44,621 nt of DNA from Thermoplasmatota archaeon. GTDB lineage: Archaea; Thermoplasmatota; Penumbrarchaeia; Penumbrarchaeales; Penumbrarchaeaceae. The DNA lies in contig JARVGK010000025.1 of NCBI GenBank assembly GCA_029762535.1, positions 1 through 44,621 on the forward strand. Reading direction: 5' to 3'. The translations under genes and the position numbers were made by a program. How positions within the stretch are numbered: the first letter of the stretch is position 1; the number at the start of each line of letters is the position of its first letter. The notes beneath the pieces were generated by a model. It ran no database searches. It saw only the letters and a list, made by a program, of their open reading frames with translations, and was not told where the DNA came from. Of this stretch, positions 16,756 to 24,028 are shown one piece after another.

Positions 16756-17139
16756 ATGTCTGGTTCGGAAGAATACTCCGATAAGGTGCTCGAGGAATAC
16801 CATTCCCCATACGGCATGGAGACCCTGTTCGATCCGGATGGACACGCTGTTGTCGAGGGGGTATGCGGGGACACCATCGAGATGTTTTTAAGGCTCGACG
16901 AAGAGAAGCTCCTTCACATGAGCTACCGGACCGACGGCTGCATCGCCACCGTCGCATGCTGCAGCATGCTCTCGAAGATCATCCTAGGCAGAGCACCGAA
17001 AGAGGCTGAATCGATCCGCGAGGAGGATCTCGTAGAAGCACTGGGAGGGCTTCCATCGGACCATCTGCACTGCGCAACCCTTGCTGTGGATACCTTTTTC
17101 AAGGCGCTTCTGGAACTTCAGCCCGATCCCAGAGGGTAA
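16756..17139 (+). CDS. IscU/NifU-N-like Fe-S scaffold protein, copy 2
   Basis: A 127-residue scaffold. Conserved ligands are C37-G-D39 (GVCGDTIEM), C62 (TDGCIATVACCS) and H105-C106 (LHCATLAVDTF). C68-C69 form an unusual vicinal pair where IscU has serine residues; copy 1 has a single extra cysteine there. ALGGLPSDHLHC matches the family. It lacks the 20-residue N-terminal extension seen in copy 1. ATG at 16756 avoids overlap; an ATG at 16726 would overlap the NifX-like gene by 16 bases. Being paired with a His-tailed NifX-like protein suggests joint handling of a metal cluster. Confidence 0.85.
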   Translation: MSGSEEYSDKVLEEYHSPYGMETLFDPDGHAVVEGVCGDTIEMFLRLDEEKLLHMSYRTDGCIATVACCSMLSKIILGRAPKEAESIREEDLVEALGGLPSDHLHCATLAVDTFFKALLELQPDPRG

Positions 17140-17235
17140 TGGACCCATATACGGCGATAAGTGCCCTCATCGGGGCCTGTCCTTTAGATAAAATATAAGT
17201 ATATTCCGAGGATAAACCATATCGAGGTATTGTAT

Positions 17236-17553
17236 TTGGCCATGGATCGCAGAGGCAAGGATGATGCCGCCAAAAGGGCGAGAAAACCCTATACCGACAG
17301 GACGCGCCGCGCCATGCTGAACATGGGCCAATTGGTTTATTTCCGCAACGATCTCAAAGAGATCATGTCCTTCTCGGACATGATAGAGAAAGACCGGGCC
17401 TCGTTCATGGCCACGCTCACGGCCAGGGCGTCACAGAGATCGATCCCCGAGGCGAGGCAGTACATCGATGAGGTGGAGGCGAGGGAGGGGTTCTCAAAAG
17501 ATACCGCACGAAGGCTGCATCGGCTCCTCGACCATTACACCAAATACAGATGA
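17236..17553 (+). CDS. Hypothetical helical protein, about 105 residues
   Basis: I do not recognise the family. The product is strongly charged, predicted helical, with basic N-terminus (RAKRARKPYTDRTRRA-like region) and repeated Glu/Lys/Arg helices; no cysteine, signal peptide or membrane segment. A TATA-like AAAATATAAGTATA lies at about 17190-17203. GAGGT (17224-17228) points to TTG 17236 as start (seven-base spacing), with ATG 17242 two codons on as the alternative. It is convergent with, and one base from, the PD40 lipoprotein gene. A nucleic-acid-binding or toxin-antitoxin-like role is conceivable from charge, but nothing shows it. Confidence 0.65.
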   Translation: MAMDRRGKDDAAKRARKPYTDRTRRAMLNMGQLVYFRNDLKEIMSFSDMIEKDRASFMATLTARASQRSIPEARQYIDEVEAREGFSKDTARRLHRLLDHYTKYR

Positions 17554-17554
17554 T

Positions 17555-18508
17555 TCACTTCCTGTAGGCCACGTAAATGTCGGCCTCGATCATCACATCG
17601 TTCTCGTAGTAATGATGGACGAAGTAGAGGTTCCCCCTGTCATCCAGCGTAGGCTCGCCGGCGAACATGGAGACCATCAGCTCCGGCTCCTGCCAATCCC
17701 CATCCACGTTCAGCGACCTGAATATCCCGGGAGTTCCCATATACGTCCTGGTGAACCACAGTTCCTTCCCATCGGTGGAAACGAATGGATACCCGTCCAT
17801 CGCATCGCTGTTCACGGCCTCTATGTTCACGGGATCGGACCATGAACCGTCGCTCCTCGTGGTCACCCATATATCGTAACCTCCCTTTCCTCCCGGTCTG
17901 CCGGAGTGGAAATATAGATCGTTCCCGTGTATGTGGACCTCGCCGATCTGCAGCTCCTTCATCAGCCTGTCCCCGGAATACTGCCAGTTCGTCCATTCTC
18001 CATCGATTAGCTCGGCGGTGAACATGTTCACACCGGTGTGACCTTCCCTTGCCGAGGCGAACCACATCTCGTTGCCCTGTATGGCGACCGCTCCATCCAG
18101 TGCGAGCCTGCCCGGTTTCTGCAGCCATACCCTATCTGGAACGCTCCATATGTTCCCGGTCCTGCGCGTCACGTATATCCCGGTGACATCGTCCATGACC
18201 TGTTCCTCCGGAGGGACCCTCACGTCGGGTGTGAAGAAGAAATAGAGCGTGTTCCCGTCAGGAAGGACAAAGGGCGAATCCTCCGCACCGGCGGTATTCA
18301 CAGGATATGGTACGGGGACCGGATCCTCGAATATATCAGTGTGAAGCACGGAAGGATTACGATCGGTATCTGGGCCCCTTTTAGCGATGTCATCGGGGAT
18401 CATGCTCTCCCGATCAATTTCGGGATGGTCCGCGGGATCGCTATCTCCGAGACAGCCCGATGCCAAAAGAAGCGACAGTGCGGTAAGGATCAACGCGGTC
18501 CTGTTCAT
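17555..18508 (-). CDS. PD40 beta-propeller lipoprotein
   Basis: A 317-residue exported protein. The signal peptide ends in a lipobox-like LLLASGC (Cys at about 19), predicting an N-terminal lipid anchor. The rest is a series of WD40-like/PD40 propeller blades: PFVLPDGNTLYFFF, GNEMWFASAREG, GNDLYFHSGRPGGKGGYDIW, PFVSTDGKELWFTR and GNLYFVHHYY. Proteins with these blades (TolB-like folds) bind peptides or glycans at the cell surface. No catalytic residue is evident. It is monocistronic on the minus strand, with TATA-like sequence about 18515-18537 upstream of the ATG. Confidence 0.82.
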   Translation of the reverse strand: MNRTALILTALSLLLASGCLGDSDPADHPEIDRESMIPDDIAKRGPDTDRNPSVLHTDIFEDPVPVPYPVNTAGAEDSPFVLPDGNTLYFFFTPDVRVPPEEQVMDDVTGIYVTRRTGNIWSVPDRVWLQKPGRLALDGAVAIQGNEMWFASAREGHTGVNMFTAELIDGEWTNWQYSGDRLMKELQIGEVHIHGNDLYFHSGRPGGKGGYDIWVTTRSDGSWSDPVNIEAVNSDAMDGYPFVSTDGKELWFTRTYMGTPGIFRSLNVDGDWQEPELMVSMFAGEPTLDDRGNLYFVHHYYENDVMIEADIYVAYRK

Positions 18509-18742
18509 GTATTAAAGACTCCATCGCATCATATATAAACGATCAGGGCTCGTCTTCATTTGGAAGAAATGACGGATGCAGGCCGGATCCCCATAGAAAT
18601 GGCGACTCCGAGGCGAAGATTATATATACCATATATTGGTCTCATCGTATCGAATAGGGCCCATCGGATATCTCAAGGTGCCGGTAAGGAATCAACGAGG
18701 TGGAGAGAAGGCCTTATCATAAAAAGAAAAGGAGGTGAACCG

Positions 18743-18901
18743 GTGAGATTCGATGGACCCCCAAGGGAGATGCACAAGGCCGTCTGCTCCGACTGCGGAC
18801 AGGAATGCGAAGTGCCATTCGCACCCGCAGAGGGAAGGCCCGTATACTGCAGGGAATGTTTCAGGAACCACAGGCCCCCAAGGCAGCAGAGAAGGTTCTG
18901 A
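18743..18901 (+). CDS. CxxC-x17-CxxC zinc-ribbon protein, 52 residues
   Basis: The start is GTG 18743, fixed by a strong AGGAGGTGA (18730-18738) four bases upstream; an upstream-extended frame lacks any such site. The product contains KAVCSDCGQECEVPFAPAEG then PVYCRECFRNHR, i.e. C-x2-C and C-x2-C about 17 residues apart, the pattern of the widespread small zinc-ribbon proteins thought to bind nucleic acid. The C-terminus is basic (RPPRQQRRF). A TATA-like ATTATATATA at about 18619-18628 implies a leader of some 90 bases, unusual here where leaderless genes are common. A structured RNA candidate follows the stop codon by 17 bases. Confidence 0.85.
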   Translation: MRFDGPPREMHKAVCSDCGQECEVPFAPAEGRPVYCRECFRNHRPPRQQRRF

Positions 18902-18918
18902 TACACCCGCAATAACGT

Positions 18919-19023
18919 AAGATCGCCCCGCAAGGCGGGGATACCCGAATGGACGGACGTTCGAATCGTCCGGCCATCCCTCTATCGAGGGCCCGATGTA
19001 TATCGGGTCGGATCTTTTTTTTT
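18919..19023 (+). ncRNA. Candidate structured RNA: closing helix around four hairpins, then T9
   Basis: The outer helix pairs AAGATC (18919-18924) with GATCTT (19011-19016). Inside lie four hairpins: CCCCGC/GCGGGG (18926-18931 with 18935-18940, AAG loop); CGGACG/CGTCCG (18954-18959 with 18967-18972, seven-base TTCGAAT loop) extended by AATGG/CCATT-like pairing below an A.G mismatch; CCCTC/GAGGG (18978-18982 with 18987-18991); CCCGAT/ATCGGG (18992-18997 with 19002-19007). Nine T residues follow at 19015-19023, an archaeal termination signal. The TTCGAAT loop resembles a tRNA T- or anticodon loop, but no acceptor or D-arm fits a tRNA. It could be an independent RNA, the structured 3' end of the zinc-ribbon mRNA, or a complex terminator. 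Confidence 0.6.
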
Positions 19024-19037
19024 ATCATTTAGGGAAT

Positions 19038-19218
19038 ACGTTTAAACTCTCGTAGGGGTTTTTATCATCATGGTTGTAACGGAAGCAAAGGAAGAATGTC
19101 TCGAAACATGCTTCTTGATTCCCCAAGCAACCTGAGGAACCCGGCGAGGAGGGAGAGAATTTTTGACCTCACACCCCTCTCCTCTCTCAAATCCCCACAT
19201 CCCTCCTCGCCACACATA
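19038..19218 (+). promoter_or_regulatory. Subtilase leader: TATA box, two small uORFs, 12-bp inverted repeat
   Basis: A TATA-like GTTTAAACT (19039-19047) would start transcription near ATG 19070, which opens a leaderless 21-codon frame ending at 19135. Downstream, GGCGAGGAGGGA (19143-19154) pairs perfectly with TCCCTCCTCGCC (19200-19211). The 5' arm contains a strong ribosome-binding sequence followed at 19163 by TTG and an 18-codon frame ending in TAA just before the protease start. Pairing would hide that site. The layout suggests translational control or attenuation, but is untested. Confidence 0.45.
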
Positions 19219-21249
19219 ATGGAAAGATTAACCATCATGTTTCTCCTTGCACCTTCGATGAGATACTCCCTTTTCGCCCTCGGGATCCTTCTGATGCTTT
19301 TGCCTTCATCGGTTGCGCTAGACCGCGTTCATGAAGAAGTAAACCCCTCGGCCTTCCAACGCAATGAGGTCGAGGAACCCCTCCTTGCTCTCCCTTGGTG
19401 GGAGAGGACCGCGATGGACAAGGACCGTAACGGGATAGCTGACCATATGGAGGACCGACCATCATCCGGGGATCCACTCGACATCATCGTCTCCTTCTCC
19501 AGGAAGGTCACGGATAGGGACATGGACGCTTTGTGGGGGGCCGGTTTCATCGTGGGATCCCGGATCGATCCAATTGACGCCGTCACGCTATTCGATGTCC
19601 CATCGACAAGGCTGGGGAACATACTCGGGATCCCAGGGGTCGTGTTCGTGGAGCCACTCGGAGTTCCCGTTCTATTCTCGGACATAGCCACGCCGACGGT
19701 CAGGGCGAGGGGTTCGAAGATGTATTCTCCTCTGACCGCCTGGGACCTGGGTTATCTCGGGAGGGGCGTCTCGATAGCTATCATAGACACGGGGATCGAC
19801 GACGAGCACCCCTCCCTCAGGGGCAAGTTCCTCGGCGGCGTCGATATGACCAAACCGGACAATCTCCAGCTCATCTACCCCCAGGACGGAACCTACGATC
19901 CCGACGACATACAGGGTCACGGGTCCACCTGTGCGGGTATCGCGACAGGCACCGGGGCTCCGACAGGGGATTATATGGGATCCGCCCCGGAGGCCAGGCT
20001 GGTCGACATAAGGATCGGGACCAAGATCGGATACGCCCCCGGTGAGTTCTGGGTCGGGGCGCAGAACGATCCCCACTTGAAGGACGGTACCCTCCGCGGT
20101 ATCGATTGGGGGATATCAAATATCGACAAGGAATGGTCCGGAGCAGGTTCGGATTACGCGGGCATAGATATCCTCTCCCTTTCCTGGGGGATAGACATCG
20201 GGACGGACTCCGACGGTACCGACGCTTATTCCAGGCTCCTCGACACCGCGGTGGAGAGGGGGGCGATCGTGGTCAATGCCGCAGGTAACGACGGCCCCTC
20301 CAACACGGGTTTCAACGGGCTGTCAGCGTCCTCGAGGGCGATCATCGTAGCCGCGACCCTCGATAACAACACGCTCGAACACGATGACGATACCATAGCG
20401 GTCTATTCTTCAAGGGGGCCCAGGACCGACAATGGCGACGGTGACCCCTACGACGAGCTCAAACCCGACATAGCTGCGCCTGGAACATACATAAACAACC
20501 TGCAGCCGCACACGAACAGGTTCATCGGTGACGCGTCCGGTAACGGATACGGCAACCGCGGCTCTGGAACGTCGTACGCCACCCCGCTCGTTGCAGGTGT
20601 GATCGCCCTGATGCTCGAGGCGAACCCCGCCCTCGAAGGGGAGAACGACCTGGTCAAGGAGATATTGAGGTACACCGCCCACAGGAAGGGGGACCCGACC
20701 TACCCCGAGCTCGACCCGTTCTGGGAGCGGGACCACGGCTGGGGTACCGTCGATGCATATTCAGCGGTCGAGCTGTCCCTTCTGGTCGAGGACCCCTCCA
20801 TCATCGATCCCCGGCTACAATCTCATATTTTAAGCCCGGCGATCACTAACATCACCGATCCGGTGATCGCCTTCAACGCATCGGATAGGATCACCATCGA
20901 AGGCCTGGGATGGTCCAGGGGAGGGGACTTCGAGGGAACGGAGTATCGTATCGACGATGGCGAATGGCGAAGCGTCACATACCAGAACGGATCCACTTTT
21001 CATCCCTTCAGGATAGATCTCCCGAGATCGGAGCCCGGGACCTACAGGATATGGGTCCGCTCTATCGGCGGGGATATGGAGTCGCTGCCGGATTGGATCG
21101 ATATCGAGATATTGGACGATGGTACTGGACCAGAGGGCGAGATCGGCTCCACGATTCTCATCACGCTTTTGTTGGCAGCCATTGCAGCGGTAGGGGCAGG
21201 GGTCTTCGTTATGGGGAAACGCATCATTTCGAAGCGTAGGACCGGTTGA
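19219..21249 (+). CDS. Secreted subtilisin-family (S8) serine protease, membrane-anchored
   Basis: A 676-residue prepro-protease counted from ATG 19219. Signal peptide about residues 10-34 (LFALGILLMLLPSSVALD), an I9-like propeptide (DIIVSFSRKVTDRDMDALWG), then the S8 domain with catalytic Asp190 (AIIDTGIDDEHPSL), His234 (IQGHGSTCAGIATG), oxyanion Asn357 (NAAGNDGP) and Ser452 (GSGTSYATPLVAG). A beta-rich C-terminal domain precedes a final membrane helix (ILITLLLAAIAAVGAGVFVM) and basic tail, so the enzyme should face outward. Starts at 19096, 19237 or 19258 are also in frame; 19219 gives a normal signal. The 3' end overlaps the convergent PhoU gene by 26 bases. Confidence 0.93.
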   Translation: MERLTIMFLLAPSMRYSLFALGILLMLLPSSVALDRVHEEVNPSAFQRNEVEEPLLALPWWERTAMDKDRNGIADHMEDRPSSGDPLDIIVSFSRKVTDRDMDALWGAGFIVGSRIDPIDAVTLFDVPSTRLGNILGIPGVVFVEPLGVPVLFSDIATPTVRARGSKMYSPLTAWDLGYLGRGVSIAIIDTGIDDEHPSLRGKFLGGVDMTKPDNLQLIYPQDGTYDPDDIQGHGSTCAGIATGTGAPTGDYMGSAPEARLVDIRIGTKIGYAPGEFWVGAQNDPHLKDGTLRGIDWGISNIDKEWSGAGSDYAGIDILSLSWGIDIGTDSDGTDAYSRLLDTAVERGAIVVNAAGNDGPSNTGFNGLSASSRAIIVAATLDNNTLEHDDDTIAVYSSRGPRTDNGDGDPYDELKPDIAAPGTYINNLQPHTNRFIGDASGNGYGNRGSGTSYATPLVAGVIALMLEANPALEGENDLVKEILRYTAHRKGDPTYPELDPFWERDHGWGTVDAYSAVELSLLVEDPSIIDPRLQSHILSPAITNITDPVIAFNASDRITIEGLGWSRGGDFEGTEYRIDDGEWRSVTYQNGSTFHPFRIDLPRSEPGTYRIWVRSIGGDMESLPDWIDIEILDDGTGPEGEIGSTILITLLLAAIAAVGAGVFVMGKRIISKRRTG

Positions 21250-22243
21250 GGGTCATCTTGCCTATGTCCGCCCCGTAAGCCCCGATCCTATCGATAGAAC
21301 TGAGAAGCTGTGTGAGGGTCACGGCCTCGTCGGCCGGGATGTCGAAGAGCTTCCTCTGAAGGGCGTCAGCCTTTTTCCGCTGCTTTTTCGCCCTGTCAAT
21401 GACGGAATCCGCAAGAGAGAGCTCCTCAGTGAAAAGGGCCTTGATCGAGTCGGAATAGATATCCCTGGACTTGATCCCCAAGGCCTGTACCTCCTTTATC
21501 AGAGCCTCGTTGGTCCCGATGTCCCCCTCCTTGATAAGTATGGCCATGGATACCGTGTGGTCCGCGACCCTCTCTATCAACCTCGAGGAAAGGAGGAAGT
21601 TGAGAGCCTGATCGAGAGGCATCTGGTTCTTCTCCATCGAGCGAGGGGATACCAAAAGCATGTTGTATTCCTTGTGTATCAGCCAGGTGATCCTGTCCAC
21701 TTCGAGGTCCCGAAGTATCACATCATCGAGAAGCGATTCCTGGCGGTCGGTCATTATCTTCATTGAGTCCTCGATCATTCTCTCGGTGATGTAGGACATC
21801 CTCTTGAGGCCCGACCTCATCGAGAAATCCGCCGGGTCGATGAGGTCCTGAAGCTCAATGGCATCCCTTCTCTCCTCGACGATCTCCACTCCCATCACGA
21901 GCCTGGTGAACTCCCTGACCGTTCTTACCACATCCACTGGCAGCTGGTCCTTGGACGTCACCGTGATCGAGGTAGTGCCGGAGACGTATGCCCCCACGAG
22001 CCTCCTCATTATGCCTTCCTGGCTCTCCTTGCCCGTGACCTGGATATCAGCCTTCAATGCGACCTTCTGGGTCAAAGGGCGCGGCGATACAACAAGGTTA
22101 CCCGCCCTGTCCTCGAGCAGGTTTATGCTGGTGCCGGATTCGATCCCGTTCTTCTCCGCCCATTTCTTGGGCAGGGACACTATGAAAGTGGATCCCCCTG
22201 ATATCTGTACCCTTCGCGTATCCATGAGTATCGATATGTCCAT
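21224..22243 (-). CDS. phoU: AbrB-PhoU phosphate-uptake-type regulator
   Basis: A 339-residue protein. The N-terminal SpoVT/AbrB DNA-binding domain is DTRRVQISGGSTFIVSLPKK and GTSINLLEDRAGNLVVSP (about residues 8-55), followed by two PhoU helical-bundle domains (about 115-335) with metal-binding-type acidic residues. This fusion is typical of archaeal phosphate-uptake regulators; the AbrB part contacts DNA and PhoU senses transporter or phosphate state. No pst genes are in the window. ATG 22243 is chosen from promoter spacing; the frame open further upstream is antisense to or overlapping the neighbouring gene and is rejected. ATG 22225 is the next alternative. Confidence 0.88.
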   Translation of the reverse strand: MDISILMDTRRVQISGGSTFIVSLPKKWAEKNGIESGTSINLLEDRAGNLVVSPRPLTQKVALKADIQVTGKESQEGIMRRLVGAYVSGTTSITVTSKDQLPVDVVRTVREFTRLVMGVEIVEERRDAIELQDLIDPADFSMRSGLKRMSYITERMIEDSMKIMTDRQESLLDDVILRDLEVDRITWLIHKEYNMLLVSPRSMEKNQMPLDQALNFLLSSRLIERVADHTVSMAILIKEGDIGTNEALIKEVQALGIKSRDIYSDSIKALFTEELSLADSVIDRAKKQRKKADALQRKLFDIPADEAVTLTQLLSSIDRIGAYGADIGKMTLNRSYASK

Positions 22244-22290
22244 GTGAAAAGTGGTATTTAAATATATATATCGACTATATATATAACAGA
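22244..22290 (-). promoter_or_regulatory. PhoU promoter embedded in the 3' end of the transglutaminase-like gene
   Basis: Read on the minus strand, TTATATATATAG (about 22271-22282) and ATATATATATTTAAA (about 22257-22271) lie 15-40 bases before the PhoU start. The same bases encode the last codons of the upstream gene (VIYIVDIYI then TAA), so coding and promoter functions share the sequence. The distal TATA gives a leaderless or very short-leader transcript. Confidence 0.55.
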
Positions 22291-23466
22291 TGAATCCGTA
22301 AATTCCCAACCCAAATCCGGATAGCCATATACATACTGATCCTTGATCGGAGCATCTACCAACCTCACGTTCACCGGGGGCCATCCGAAAACGGGCTCGA
22401 CCTGGGGCTCCACTATGAGCCATTTTCCGAGCTCGTCCTCGTGTACAAGCAGAGGTATCTCGGTATCGAAAGCCTGTACGATCGACCCCAACACAGCATC
22501 GTCCTCGCCTATGTACACGGCGCTTACGGCATGCCTGTCGTTGACCAGCACCCTGGACGATCCACCCATCGCGCCGATAAGGCCGCTGTAGAGGACGGCC
22601 CAATCCTCGCAGTCCCCTCCGGACCTATCCAGAGTGGTCAAGGGGCTGCACCATTCGTCCTCGGGACGTATGTCCTGGATGTATTCCAGGTTCTCCTCGA
22701 GGTACAACGCCGTATCGACCAGGTCCATTATGGTGAAGGATCCGGCACCGGTCAAGTTGACCGCGATCGACCTCAATCGATCCATCTCATCCGATACGGC
22801 GGGGACCACCTTGTCGTATATGCCCGGTACGTTCTTCCGGACCTCGGGAAGGTCCTTGGCGCGCCCCAGAGGGACCAAGTCAAGGGCGTTGGTCCCGAAC
22901 TCGACCTGGGTCCTCCTGGTCCATACGGTATCACCGATGAGGGGACCGACCAGAACGTCCAATGATATCGAGAACTCCAGCCCTGAGGTCCTGTCGTCAG
23001 GGATCGGTATCATTAGATGCCGAAGGTACCTCGCACTTCCGGATGATACGTACCTACCGACATCGGCCTTCACATCGTATCCGTAATTCGTGTCTATCAC
23101 CAGATACTCGACGTAGAGGTCGGTCTCGCCTGTGTTGGCTATAGAGAGGTTCAGGACCGCTCCGACCCCCGATAGCGCCGTTAGCCTCTTCGTCGTGGCG
23201 TTGACGGGAAAGGAGATGGTATACGAACTTGGAGGGGGTACGCCTCCCCTGATGAACCTGGGAGGGGTATCTATGACATATGGCTTGTTCTCGCTCATCG
23301 GAGGATCGAGGTCCTCCTCGGAGAACCCTGGCCTGGACCTCTCCAGGTCCAGGAACCTGCCGATGAGCAGATAGGTCGCCGCCCCCGCCATGGCGATGGA
23401 GATGACGACCAGTATTATGAGAACGATCGATAAAAGCCTGCCCTTGTCCTTCTTCCTTGCTGCCAC
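22258..23466 (-). CDS. Membrane-anchored transglutaminase-like protein
   Basis: A 402-residue protein from GTG 23466. A basic N-terminus (VAARKKDKGR) precedes one membrane helix (LLSIVLIILVVISIAMAGAA), leaving the rest outside the cell. The C-terminal third has the transglutaminase-like triad region: Cys in RSGGDCEDWAVLYSGL, His in VNDRHAVSAVYIG and an acidic/Glu in LIVEPQVEPVFGW. Archaeal proteins of this type are presumed cysteine proteases or cross-linking enzymes. The middle region looks like a beta-sandwich. An upstream in-frame ATG near 23545 would overlap the divergent YkgJ-like gene and its promoter, so GTG is preferred; TATA-like AGTTATTTTA lies at about 23491-23500 on this strand. 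Confidence 0.78.
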   Translation of the reverse strand: MAARKKDKGRLLSIVLIILVVISIAMAGAATYLLIGRFLDLERSRPGFSEEDLDPPMSENKPYVIDTPPRFIRGGVPPPSSYTISFPVNATTKRLTALSGVGAVLNLSIANTGETDLYVEYLVIDTNYGYDVKADVGRYVSSGSARYLRHLMIPIPDDRTSGLEFSISLDVLVGPLIGDTVWTRRTQVEFGTNALDLVPLGRAKDLPEVRKNVPGIYDKVVPAVSDEMDRLRSIAVNLTGAGSFTIMDLVDTALYLEENLEYIQDIRPEDEWCSPLTTLDRSGGDCEDWAVLYSGLIGAMGGSSRVLVNDRHAVSAVYIGEDDAVLGSIVQAFDTEIPLLVHEDELGKWLIVEPQVEPVFGWPPVNVRLVDAPIKDQYVYGYPDLGWEFTDSSVIYIVDIYI

Positions 23467-23542
23467 GCCACAAGAGCGTCGATATTCGTAAAATAACTTG
23501 CGATGTGACGAATATAATATGATATGATGCGCATACGCTGGC

Positions 23543-24028
23543 ATGGACCGTGATATGAAGCTCCATTCCAGGCAGGATAGCACGTCGATAATAGAAAGGG
23601 AATGGGCACCTTTGAAGGAAGGGGCCAGATGGAGCTGCATAAGGTGCGGATGGTGCTGCAGGCAGCCCTGGGCAGTTAACATGACCTGGGCCGAGTTCGA
23701 GAGGACCAGGGACGATCCCAGGTTCAGCAAATTGATTGTGGACAGGATCGAAGTGGACCAACGGACGGGCGCGACCCATCCCTATTTCGTCATATCCGGG
23801 GCATGCCCTCTCTTCGAAGCCGGGGAAGGGCTCTGCAGCGTTCATCCGGACTGGTTCTACACATGCGCCACATGGCCATTCCTTCTTATGCCCGATGGCA
23901 CATTGATGATCAACGTCAGATGCAAGGGGATCGGTACCGGTGAAGTGATAAGGGCCGATGCGATGAGGAAGAGGATACTCCGCGAGAGGGAAAGGGCGGG
24001 CATGGTCGGATCACAATGCGATCCTTAG
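23543..24028 (+). CDS. YkgJ-family (CxxCxxCC) metal-cluster protein
   Basis: A 161-residue protein with IRCGWCCRQPWAVNMTWAEF near residue 33 (C-x2-C-x2-C-C type) and later CPLFEAGEGLCSVHPDWFY with TCATWPF, the YkgJ/UPF0153 cysteine pattern that probably binds an Fe-S cluster or zinc. Some members are annotated as Fe-S oxidoreductases but none of the activity is settled. The TATA-like AATATAATAT at about 23511-23520 lies 23-32 bases before ATG 23543, indicating a leaderless message; ATG 23555 is the alternative. It is divergent from the transglutaminase-like gene and overlaps the convergent MscS gene by four bases. Confidence 0.83.
   Translation: MDRDMKLHSRQDSTSIIEREWAPLKEGARWSCIRCGWCCRQPWAVNMTWAEFERTRDDPRFSKLIVDRIEVDQRTGATHPYFVISGACPLFEAGEGLCSVHPDWFYTCATWPFLLMPDGTLMINVRCKGIGTGEVIRADAMRKRILRERERAGMVGSQCDP

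Noticed and set aside
11509..17139. Reading the locus as a nitrogenase region
   Set aside because: NifX- and NifU-like proteins are present, but there is no nifH, nifD, nifK, nifE, nifN or canonical nifB; NifX-like plus MinD-ferredoxin genes fit an ORP-type context better.
18919..19023. A tRNA-Ser(CGA)-like or tRNA T-arm reading of the hairpin with the TTCGAAT loop
   Set aside because: The seven-base loop and five-base stem fit, and a CGA anticodon could be read, but there is no seven-pair acceptor stem with a discriminator, no D arm with its GG, and the last hairpin lacks a TTCRA loop.
21224..22603. Extending the PhoU gene upstream to 22603
   Set aside because: The extra 120 residues overlap the transglutaminase-like gene and have no family match; the AbrB domain begins properly at ATG 22243 or 22225.
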